Positions 6,765 through 12,409 of a stretch of 12,409 nucleotides of DNA are shown here, one piece after another. The position numbers were made by a program, and so were the translations under genes. Location: NCBI GenBank assembly GCA_001873675.1, contig MNZP01000187.1:1-12409 (forward strand), in the 5' to 3' direction. This stretch comes from Syntrophaceae bacterium CG2_30_49_12. GTDB taxonomy: Bacteria > Desulfobacterota > Syntrophia > Syntrophales > CG2-30-49-12. Each line of letters starts with the position of its first letter. Positions within the stretch are counted from its first letter, which is position 1. Below the pieces are notes generated by a model. That model did not search any database and was not told where the DNA came from. It saw only the letters and a program-made list of their open reading frames with translations.

Positions 6765-8456
6765 TTATCCCTGCAACTGTCGATAGGCTGGAAACGGAAA
6801 CCGCACTTTTATCAGTGCAGTATTGAACACCGAATGCTGAAGTAGCATCTGTCCCTGATTGAGTCTCGTTACCGTAGCCTTATTCGATTGCGAAAACAGT
6901 TTGTAATCGGCCGAATTGGAGAAAACTTCCACAGGGTTGGTCCGTCCGTAGATATCTGTGCTACAATTTCCAAGCACGCGCTTATGAATCCCGCTTCGGA
7001 ACTGCTCCGCCCCAAAGAGGACGATGCCAAGTGACCGTCCGCGTTCAGTAACCTCCAGCAACCAGCGAGTGAGAGTTCTGTCTCGCGAGCCAGTTGTAGC
7101 GGGAGCGTATTTATTCAGTTCGTCCGCGAATATAACGACACGGCCTAAATTTTCGCGTTTGATGCTCTCGTAAAGATCAAGCTTTGCGTCGAACACCGTG
7201 CGGATAACGTCCCCGAAAACCAAACACTGAAGATAATCCGGCAAGGGGGCAATATCAACAACGAGGATATTCCCAGGCCGCAGATCCTTGATGGACTCAA
7301 CTATGAGTTTTTGACAGCGGTCTTCTCCCACATATCGTGCTGAGAAAATGTCGTGGTTGGTTCTTGTGCGAATCAGACGGCTGAATTTGCGCCACGATTG
7401 CACAGATATCTCCTTCCGTCCCGGCTGCCCCTTTTCCGTCTTCGCATGAACTTCCTCTCGCAATTTATCCCAAGTCTCAGCCTGAATCTCCCCTAGCTCC
7501 TGAATGCAACTTTCCATAGTGGATTGAGGATCATCGATATCGGAGAAAAGCAGAGACATTTTGTCTCGTCCGACATCCGTTTCGTTGCCTTCTTCCCCAC
7601 CCTTGAAGGTGTCCACGTCGTAATAGTAATTGAAGGCTCGGTTCTGCTTGACTTGGGCGTCAAGAACATCCTTTGGCGCGTGGGTTGAGGTAAAATGTCG
7701 ATCAGGACGTTTCGCATATGGGTAAAGGTAGGTGACATTTGTTAGCGGTGTTGGTTCGAGAGCGCATTTTTGCCACTCAGATTTCTGTCTCGCCGTCATT
7801 TGAGTGTTCTGTTGATCGATTGCCAGCAGGTCGGGTCCTTTGACATTGAAGAGAATAATGCTTACTTCATCCTTCATGCGTTGCTGTAATGCGCTCAGAA
7901 GAAACATGGCGTAGGATGTCTTGCTCGCCAGACCGGAGATGCCGGAGATGTTCATGTGGGCGGCCTCCGGGCCAACAAGATAGCGCGCCTCAAAATCAAT
8001 GCGGATTTCTTCCTTATTGGACGTCTGAATGTAGCCGCAGGGGATAGGCTTTTGCAGTTTCTCAACACCTAAGGCGCTTCGAATCTCCTCCGGCCCGGCC
8101 CATTCCACCCGTGCACCATCGCGAATGGGCATCTCGATGTTTTGGCTGTTACCAAGAACATCCGCTTCGGCAATTGTGGTTCCCAACCGTTCGTTCATCG
8201 GCCTTGCGCTGATGTCTCCGAAATCAGAGGAAACGAAATTCGCCAAGTGACCGGCGCTATCCGTGATGTAGCTTAGTTCCCGGACGATGGCATAGGAATA
8301 GCTTTTATCGTTCCCATTGCCGCAGATATGCTCGATCCGCACGATGTCAAATGGTCGAATAATCACGTCGGGACTCAGCCAGAAATAGACACCGGTGCAG
8401 GTGGTGGGCTTGCTCTCGGTGGCGGTCACTTTGCCGATGCATTGGTTTTCAGGCAT
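6765..8456 (-). CDS. HerA-like (DUF87) hexameric DNA translocase ATPase
   Basis: HerA proteins are FtsK-superfamily hexameric motors that pump double-stranded DNA and form a complex with the NurA nuclease. This 563-residue protein has a beta-rich N terminus of HAS-barrel type (about 5-85), a P-loop region at 171-181 (SGISGLASKTS), Walker B VVIFADELNKYAP (440-452, Asp445 and Glu446), and a following sensor segment IVLFGAEQF (478-486). The P-loop is unusual: alignment on Lys179 puts Ile and Ser where GxxxxGK has its two glycines. I recall similar P-loops in other HerA-like proteins, so this may be a subfamily trait rather than decay. A charged insertion at about 280-350 is not assigned. GGGAG precedes the ATG by seven bases; the gap to the nurA-like stop is 15 bases. 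Confidence 0.87.
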   Translation of the reverse strand: MPENQCIGKVTATESKPTTCTGVYFWLSPDVIIRPFDIVRIEHICGNGNDKSYSYAIVRELSYITDSAGHLANFVSSDFGDISARPMNERLGTTIAEADVLGNSQNIEMPIRDGARVEWAGPEEIRSALGVEKLQKPIPCGYIQTSNKEEIRIDFEARYLVGPEAAHMNISGISGLASKTSYAMFLLSALQQRMKDEVSIILFNVKGPDLLAIDQQNTQMTARQKSEWQKCALEPTPLTNVTYLYPYAKRPDRHFTSTHAPKDVLDAQVKQNRAFNYYYDVDTFKGGEEGNETDVGRDKMSLLFSDIDDPQSTMESCIQELGEIQAETWDKLREEVHAKTEKGQPGRKEISVQSWRKFSRLIRTRTNHDIFSARYVGEDRCQKLIVESIKDLRPGNILVVDIAPLPDYLQCLVFGDVIRTVFDAKLDLYESIKRENLGRVVIFADELNKYAPATTGSRDRTLTRWLLEVTERGRSLGIVLFGAEQFRSGIHKRVLGNCSTDIYGRTNPVEVFSNSADYKLFSQSNKATVTRLNQGQMLLQHSVFNTALIKVRFPFPAYRQLQG

Positions 8457-8471
8457 TGGTTATTCTCCCTT

Positions 8472-9575
8472 TCAGAAAATAAGCGATTTGAACCTCTCAT
8501 GACTGAGAAACGAGGAACGTAGATAAGTCTCGGCCAAATAGATCGGATAGATGTGGCTGGCCCATCGTGTATCCGCGTTGTATGGAGTAACGTTTCGCTC
8601 CTGCAGAACATAGGATGAAACGGTGTCCGCCCGCGCTTCGGTTATGCCATCGTTATCCTTTTCCTCGGCAGAAGCGAAGACCTCAATCTTGACGATTCCT
8701 TGGAGCGGACTATACACTTTATCGCGGGGACGAAGCCGGAGATACCACCAACCATGCGTGGTGACCTCATCCTTGTTCGGACTTATGACGGTGGTCCGTT
8801 CCTTCCAATCGAGACCTTTTGTCAGATTTCCCAAGTCCTGGCGACCTCGCCCCTGACCTAGCGTCATGTTTGGCTTGAATGTCTTCGCCAAGCCTATCAC
8901 GTTGCGAAGCTGCACCAAGTCATCTTTGGAAAGGTTCAAGTCTTTGATTTTCGTGTCGCGATACTGAAGGCTGCCGTCCTTTACCAGCATTCTCTCATCT
9001 TGAATTACGTAATTGCTGATCATCTCCCTGATTGTTTTCAGCTCGAGTATCTGCATTTCATGAATGATCATTGCTCGCCCAAGGTCGGCTGGGTCTTTGT
9101 CTTCTTTCGACTGGTAATTGTAGCGCACAATGCGGAAATGCTTATTCGCCGGCATTTCGTTGTTTATCTTCCTTTCGAGATCCTTCGCATTGTCTTCTTC
9201 CAGGATGTCCGGCATGGCAAGGATGTTTTCAATGCGCGTCAAGTCTCTGCGTGGGACTATATGGCCCGAATCCCCCCTTTCAAGAACCGCAACCCCGACC
9301 TGACCCGCGCAGATTGGCAAGTAACGGCTCTTGAAACTGGCATCGATGACACGATAAGAACGCTGAGAGCCATCAAGGAAGTAACGAAACATCGAAACCG
9401 GAATTTCGGGAACCCACTTCTTGCCGCCCTGCAATTTGGGGGATTCAAAAAGGACTTGCTTCGGGAAAAGGTATTCTTCTCCGTTCTCGGGAAACATCTC
9501 GACGTCGAGCGTGAACCGCTCATTTGGCAGGCACTCTATATTATTTTCGCGAAGAATGGAAATTAGTCGTTTCAT
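8472..9575 (-). CDS. NurA-like 5'-3' nuclease, first gene of the four-gene operon
   Basis: NurA nucleases have an RNase H-like core, use Mn2+ and work with HerA on DNA ends. In this 367-residue protein the expected acidic landmarks appear in order: YFLDGSQRSYRVIDAS (65-80, Asp68), IIHEMQILELKTIRE (170-184, Glu173 and Glu178), VKDGSLQYR (198-206, Asp200), WWYLRLRP (276-283) and the late His in WASHIYPIYLAE (338-349). The DGS motifs plus the C-terminal HIYP match the NurA pattern well, and the neighbouring HerA-like gene supports the call. The ATG is preceded by GGGGG seven bases upstream. It is the first gene after the attC-like site at 9651-9723. Catalytic residues are assigned by pattern, not by structure. 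Confidence 0.8.
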   Translation of the reverse strand: MKRLISILRENNIECLPNERFTLDVEMFPENGEEYLFPKQVLFESPKLQGGKKWVPEIPVSMFRYFLDGSQRSYRVIDASFKSRYLPICAGQVGVAVLERGDSGHIVPRRDLTRIENILAMPDILEEDNAKDLERKINNEMPANKHFRIVRYNYQSKEDKDPADLGRAMIIHEMQILELKTIREMISNYVIQDERMLVKDGSLQYRDTKIKDLNLSKDDLVQLRNVIGLAKTFKPNMTLGQGRGRQDLGNLTKGLDWKERTTVISPNKDEVTTHGWWYLRLRPRDKVYSPLQGIVKIEVFASAEEKDNDGITEARADTVSSYVLQERNVTPYNADTRWASHIYPIYLAETYLRSSFLSHERFKSLIF

Positions 9576-9628
9576 TTAAATTCCCCCACATCTTCCTTCA
9601 TAGATATTGATCATTCTGATTCAGCGCA

Positions 9629-9656
9629 TTGCTCCGGCGCAAAGCATCCGGAGCAA
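9629..9656. repeat. 9-bp perfect hairpin at the start of the NurA-HerA module
   Basis: TTGCTCCGG (9629-9637) and CCGGAGCAA (9648-9656) pair perfectly around a 10-nt loop containing GCAAAGC, the same heptamer as in the attC-like loop at 9680-9692. The stem shares bases with the right core of that site. No T tract follows on either strand, so it is not an obvious terminator. It lies 54 or more bases upstream of the nurA-like ATG and could also affect that leader. Confidence 0.7.
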
Positions 9657-9723
9657 CGGCACGTTTCAGCGGTTGGCCTAGTGCAAAGCGGAAGGCCAAT
9701 TCACCTGCAAACGTTTGTTATGT
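9651..9723 (-). other. Integron attC-like recombination site after the higBA module
   Basis: Read on the - strand: R'' ACATAAC (9723-9717), spacer AA, L'' ACGTTTGCAG, a 5-base spacer, apical stem TTGGCCT/AGGCCAA with a 13-nt loop, spacer CCG, L' CTGAAACGT, spacer GCC, R' GTTGCTC (9657-9651). AAC pairs with GTT, and L''/L' pair over nine bases with a single unpaired G in L''. This reproduces the attC architecture (R box, spacer, L box with extrahelical base, terminal stem), and the 73-bp length falls in the usual range. It starts 16 bases after the stop of the preceding small gene, as attC sites do. No integrase gene is in the window; call based on structure only. Confidence 0.6.
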
Positions 9724-9739
9724 GTCCCCCCTGTTGACA

Positions 9740-9964
9740 TCACAAGGAATACATCGAGAAGTCCAAAGCCTCCTGCTTCCTCAAATAGTCCCATGAATAC
9801 TTTAAAGTCAGTTCCTGGTTCCTTGTATCCAGGTCCAAATACTCACAAAATACAGGATGAATGATCACATTACACTGCTTCCAGGTATCGCCTTCCAATA
9901 TCTTCTCAAACTTCCCCGAGTCGTTAAAATAAAACACGTCTTGTAGCGACAACCTTCTAATCAC
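9740..9964 (-). CDS. Small hypothetical protein coupled to higA
   Basis: A 74-residue reading frame beginning with GTG that overlaps the higA stop by four bases (GTGA), so translation would be coupled. I do not recognise the family. The sequence is acidic to neutral with several aromatic residues (for example VIIHPVFCEYLDLD, TLKYSWDYLRKQE), has no signal peptide or membrane segment, and shows codon use like its neighbours. It ends 16 bases before the attC-like site. It may be a third component of the toxin-antitoxin operon, a passenger, or chance. No Shine-Dalgarno sequence is visible, which lowers confidence. Confidence 0.45.
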   Translation of the reverse strand: MIRRLSLQDVFYFNDSGKFEKILEGDTWKQCNVIIHPVFCEYLDLDTRNQELTLKYSWDYLRKQEALDFSMYSL

Positions 9965-10362
9965 ACAAACACTACAGGAGAAACTTTAAAACGCTCGCTG
10001 AGAAGCTTAAGTTGACGAACATTGAGCTGACGTTTGCCAGATATAATTTCCGACACTACCCCCTGGCTCCCGATCTCGGGCAGGTCTGATTGCTTAAGGC
10101 CATGTTCTTCCATCAAGGTCTTTAGGGCATTTATCGGATCCCCCTCTATATCGGGGTAATTTTGGGATTCATAGGCTTCGATCAGGCTTCCAATCGTCTC
10201 CATCAATGAAGATAAGGGATGAGACTCTTTGTTGCCCACCTCATCAATAAGACTGTCAAGAAGATTGACCAAGTTATTATAATCTTTTTCATTGTGCGGC
10301 ACAGAAAATACACTCTGTATGTTCGGCCAAACTTTGGCAATTTCTTTAAGCTGAGTATTCAT
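9961..10362 (-). CDS. higA: HigA-type antitoxin, XRE family transcriptional repressor
   Basis: The 133-residue antitoxin binds and silences the HigB toxin and represses its own operon. An N-terminal helical part (about 1-80) is followed by a C-terminal XRE helix-turn-helix: LMEEHGLKQSDLPEIGSQG, then VSEIISGKRQLNVRQLKLLS and ERFKVSPVVF, typical of HigA partners of HigB. A TTG four codons upstream is possible, but the ATG at 10362 has GGAGGA four bases before it and forms a TAATG stop-start overlap with the toxin gene, so I choose it. The toxin-first gene order is the hallmark of higBA modules. Confidence 0.92.
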   Translation of the reverse strand: MNTQLKEIAKVWPNIQSVFSVPHNEKDYNNLVNLLDSLIDEVGNKESHPLSSLMETIGSLIEAYESQNYPDIEGDPINALKTLMEEHGLKQSDLPEIGSQGVVSEIISGKRQLNVRQLKLLSERFKVSPVVFV

Positions 10363-10649
10363 TATTTCCTCCAATATCCTCGATCATATTCCTTGTGAGT
10401 AAGAACATGCCGAATATAAATCCGTCGCGTGTTGTAGTGTATTGCAGCAATTAAACGGGCCTTGTTTCCACCAATATTGAAAACCGTTAAATTGTCGACC
10501 TTATCAGCTCCCGGAAATGCTTGGCGCAGTTCAGCAAATGAATTAAAATCAGTACGTTTTACTATCCTATACCAGGATTCAATCGCGGAAGAACAATCAG
10601 GGTGCTTTTTAGTAAATTCAATCAAGCGCTTTCGGGTGATTATGTGCAT
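10362..10649 (-). CDS. higB: HigB-type toxin, ribosome-dependent mRNA interferase (RelE/ParE fold)
   Basis: A 95-residue toxin of the HigB family that cleaves mRNA on the ribosome. Recognisable features are MHIITRKRLIEFTKKHPD at the N terminus, AIESWYRIVKRTDF, the strand FNIGGNKARLIAAIHYN, and the C-terminal RRIYIRHVLTHKEYDRGYW, which holds the conserved Arg, His, Lys and Tyr residues of the active site region. No residue looks lost, so the toxin is probably functional. Its stop overlaps the higA start by one base. No Shine-Dalgarno sequence precedes the ATG, and the promoter at 10656-10684 predicts a transcript starting at or next to the ATG, so it may be leaderless. Confidence 0.93.
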   Translation of the reverse strand: MHIITRKRLIEFTKKHPDCSSAIESWYRIVKRTDFNSFAELRQAFPGADKVDNLTVFNIGGNKARLIAAIHYNTRRIYIRHVLTHKEYDRGYWRK

Positions 10650-10655
10650 GTAAGG

Positions 10656-10684
10656 AACCTATCTCAGAATGAGATATATGTCAA
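10656..10684 (-). promoter_or_regulatory. Predicted higBA promoter (sigma70 type)
   Basis: A perfect -35 box TTGACA (10684-10679) is followed by a 17-base spacer and TAGGTT (10661-10656), which keeps the key T, A and final T of a -10 box. The expected start of transcription, about seven bases further, is at or beside the A of the higB ATG (10649). Confidence 0.6.
10660..10676. promoter_or_regulatory. Palindromic operator in the higBA promoter, probable HigA site
   Basis: TATCTCA and TGAGATA form perfect 7-bp arms around GAA. The palindrome fills the -35/-10 spacer and reaches into the -10, the usual place for an autoregulating XRE antitoxin to block RNA polymerase. Assignment to HigA is inference from position. 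Confidence 0.6.
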
Positions 10685-10764
10685 TAAAAAATATGCTGGC
10701 AGAAATTATCATCAACTCTCAGCCATCCATTGAAGTGAATCGTTATATGATTAATTTCAGTCTT

Positions 10765-10866
10765 CTATCTAAACATACCATGGAATTCGGAATAATCAAA
10801 CAAACGTTTTAAACCTGTGGCTCCAACCGTTTCTGCAAATTCTATGACCTCATCGCCCACGATCAT
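10765..10866 (-). CDS. Possible 33-residue small protein, or the -1 frame half of a two-frame gene
   Basis: The frame runs from an ATG directly after a run of six G (a strong Shine-Dalgarno-like tract, but immediately adjacent) to TAG. It reads MIVGDEVIEFAET, then VGATGLKRLFDYSEF and HGMFR, amphipathic and protein-like. A 21-residue frame (10928-10863, TTG start inside the end of hisS) leads into it and ends in an ATGA overlap. Just before that overlap is A AAG GGG, a -1 slippery heptamer in the right frame; slippage would give a 54-residue product. Family not recognised. It may also be a remnant, or an indel in the G run may have split one gene. Confidence 0.3.
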   Translation of the reverse strand: MIVGDEVIEFAETVGATGLKRLFDYSEFHGMFR

Positions 10867-10917
10867 CCCCCCTTTTCTATGTATTTTCCTGCATCATTCT
10901 TGAATATATCATCGATA

Positions 10918-12201
10918 TCATCGGTCAACTAATTTGGAGATGATCCTAAAAGTGTCAATGATAACCTCTTCAAGGGTATCAAGGCCAAGAGTCTCCTGGG
11001 TTCCCCTTACCATGTCCCTTAATTCAGCCCTTCCTTCGGTAAGCTCCCTATCACCCATGATCAGTGTATAACGGCTCTTTAACTTGTCGGCCCGCTTCAT
11101 CTGACTTTTGAGGCTCTTTCCCGTATAATCCATTTCTGTTTGCACCCCCATCATCCGCAGACGGTTACATAAGGCAAAGGCCCTCTCCTGCGCTTGCCCG
11201 CCCAGGGCGGCGATAAAGAGGTGGGGGACAACAACGAAATCCTCGTCTTTCACAGGCAACATGGAGATCAGGCGTTCCAATCCGATCGCAAATCCGATAC
11301 CGGCAATATCCGGCCCGCCGAGATCTTTCACAAGCCTGTCGTATCGTCCTCCGCCGGCGATGGCATTCTGGGCGCCCAGGGATCCGGCGGTTACCTCAAA
11401 GGCTGTTTTGGTGTAGTAATCGAGACCCCTGACCATCCTGGTATTGAGATCAAAGGACAGCCCGAAGGTCTTTAAAGATTCCCTGACCACCTCAAAGTGA
11501 TCTCTGCAAGTGGAACATATAAAATCCAGCAGGCGGGGGGCCTGGGCGATGATCTCGCCGCACTGCTCCACTTTGCAGTCAAAGACCCGCAGGGGGTTCG
11601 TAATAAGGCGCCGCCGGCAGTCTCCGCAGAGACCCTCTTCTTTGCCCTGCAAGAACCCGATAAGCGATTCCTTGAAAGGGGGGCGGCATTCAGTACAGCC
11701 GAGAGAATTTATCTCCAGACTCAAATCGGACAGTCCCACGCTTTTTAAGAAATGGATCAGCATGATGATGATCTCGGCGTCTATCCGCGGGTCGTCGAGT
11801 CCGAGCAACTCTGCATTGATCTGGTGAAACTGTCTGTATCTCCCCTTCTGTGGCCTCTCCCGCCTGAACATGGGGCCGATGGTGAACAGCCTGGCCACAG
11901 GGTCGGCGGCATAGAGGGAATGTTCCAGGTATGCCCTGATAACAGACGCCGTCGCCTCAGGACGGAGGGTCAGGTACTCGCCTCCCCGGTCGAGGAAGGT
12001 ATACATCTCCTTTTCCACAATATCTGTGGTCTCTCCAATGCCCCTTTTGAACAGCTCTGTCTTTTCAAGGATCGGAATTCTTATCTCCCTGAAACCAAAC
12101 TCGGTAAATATTTTACGGGCCGTCTCCTCGATATACCGCCACTTACCTGCCTCCTGGGGCAGAATATCCTTAAATCCCTTGACAGCGGTGATGATTTCCA
12201 T
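10918..12201 (-). CDS. hisS: Histidyl-tRNA synthetase
   Basis: Class II synthetase charging tRNA-His in the cytoplasm. Its 427 residues match the normal bacterial length. Visible are motif 1 region KGFKDILP (8-15), motif 2 FRRERPQKGRYRQFHQINAE (112-131), the histidine-binding signatures RGLDYYTKTAFE (258-269) and AGGGRYD (282-288), and a C-terminal anticodon-binding domain from about 330. Two cysteine-rich pairs (CTEC at 169-172, CGDC at 192-195) plus further cysteines near 209-232 lie in the insertion domain, a layout I associate with deltaproteobacterial enzymes. The ATG is preceded by AAGGA nine bases upstream. It heads the - strand cluster; aspS, its usual partner, is 7.3 kb downstream. 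Confidence 0.97.
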   Translation of the reverse strand: MEIITAVKGFKDILPQEAGKWRYIEETARKIFTEFGFREIRIPILEKTELFKRGIGETTDIVEKEMYTFLDRGGEYLTLRPEATASVIRAYLEHSLYAADPVARLFTIGPMFRRERPQKGRYRQFHQINAELLGLDDPRIDAEIIIMLIHFLKSVGLSDLSLEINSLGCTECRPPFKESLIGFLQGKEEGLCGDCRRRLITNPLRVFDCKVEQCGEIIAQAPRLLDFICSTCRDHFEVVRESLKTFGLSFDLNTRMVRGLDYYTKTAFEVTAGSLGAQNAIAGGGRYDRLVKDLGGPDIAGIGFAIGLERLISMLPVKDEDFVVVPHLFIAALGGQAQERAFALCNRLRMMGVQTEMDYTGKSLKSQMKRADKLKSRYTLIMGDRELTEGRAELRDMVRGTQETLGLDTLEEVIIDTFRIISKLVDR

Positions 12202-12249
12202 GTCCGTCAGTCCTTCTTCTATTATCTTATCCGGAAATTTCTTTCCTTT

Positions 12250-12382
12250 GAGGTAATTGCAAAAGTCTTGAAATTAAAATGTAGCCGCAAACTTTAGTTT
12301 GCGTGTTTTCTTTGTTTTCAATATGTTACAAAACGCAGGCTAAAGCCTGCGGCTACCAAAATTGGACTTTTGCAATTACCTC
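12250..12382. repeat. 133-bp MITE/BIME-like nested inverted repeat upstream of hisS
   Basis: Perfect 18-bp terminal inverted repeats GAGGTAATTGCAAAAGTC (12250-12267) and its complement (12365-12382) enclose two opposed REP-like units. The left unit begins GTAGCCG and holds the hairpin CGCAAAC/GTTTGCG (12286-12303). The right unit holds GCAGGCT/AGCCTGC (12335-12350) and ends CGGCTAC, the complement of the left start. CTTT flanks both ends (12246-12249 and 12383-12386), a possible 4-bp target duplication. There is no coding capacity. It ends about 50 bases upstream of the hisS ATG, so it may carry or displace the hisS promoter. Confidence 0.75.
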
Positions 12383-12409
12383 CTTTAATTGTGTATTTCC
12401 AGTATGTTA

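Noticed and set aside
6280..6786. 168-codon open frame on the + strand opposite the GHKL ATPase gene
   Set aside because: Antisense shadow of the conserved ATPase domain; no recognisable motif.
9000..9566. 188-codon open frame on the + strand opposite the nurA-like gene
   Set aside because: It lies wholly antisense to a gene with recognisable NurA motifs, has no Shine-Dalgarno support and shows no family resemblance.
10656..10748. A further attC site upstream of higB, suggested by ATATAAC on the - strand at 10748-10742
   Set aside because: I found no partner GTT with matching L stem at a suitable distance, so the core alone is not evidence.
1..12409. CRISPR array, tRNA or rRNA genes, integrase or transposase gene
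   Set aside because: No regularly spaced repeats, cloverleaf-like segments or recombinase motifs were seen on either strand.

Overview
The window looks like chromosomal DNA of a Gram-negative anaerobe, most likely a Desulfobacterota (deltaproteobacterial, Syntrophales-like) genome or metagenome contig. This rests on the style of the HisRS and AspRS, an FdhE-type formate dehydrogenase maturation protein, and moderate GC. The taxonomic call is inference from protein style, not a search.

Layout. A family 2 glycosyltransferase, cut by the left edge, runs on the + strand (1-861). Every other gene is on the - strand, so the reading order is from right to left: hisS (12201-10918), a possible two-frame mini-ORF (10928-10765), a higB-higA toxin-antitoxin pair with a small third gene (10649-9740), a four-gene operon nurA-like / herA-like / GHKL (HSP90-type) ATPase / radical SAM (9575-3769), then aspS (3560-1773) and fdhE (1757-936). 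hisS and aspS are commonly neighbours in deltaproteobacteria. Here about 7.3 kb of accessory DNA sits between them, so this looks like an accessory (defence-like) island inserted between two aminoacyl-tRNA synthetase genes.

The most interesting content is the four-gene operon. A HerA-type hexameric DNA pump and a NurA-type nuclease are normally partners in DNA end processing. Here they are translationally coupled to a GHKL ATPase with a coiled-coil tail and to a CX3CX2C radical SAM enzyme. I do not recognise this exact combination as a named system. An anti-phage or plasmid-restriction role is inferred from the gene types and from the adjacent toxin-antitoxin module.

At the 3' end of each accessory module lies a structured, integron attC-like site. 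The better one (9651-9723) follows the toxin-antitoxin genes: AAC/GTT core triplets, a 9-bp stem with one extrahelical base, an internal spacer, and a 7-bp apical stem. A weaker one (3716-3779) overlaps the stop codon of the radical SAM gene. Their 13-nt apical loops agree at nine positions. No integrase is visible, so the layout would be a CALIN-like remnant with an unusually large multigene cassette.

Other structure: a higBA promoter whose -35/-10 spacer is filled by a 7-bp-arm palindrome (probable HigA operator); a 133-bp MITE/BIME-like nested inverted repeat upstream of hisS; a possible -1 frameshift heptamer in the mini-ORF after hisS; and short direct repeats between the convergent glycosyltransferase and fdhE genes. 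No tRNA, rRNA or CRISPR array was seen, and no gene-free stretch exceeds about 300 bases.
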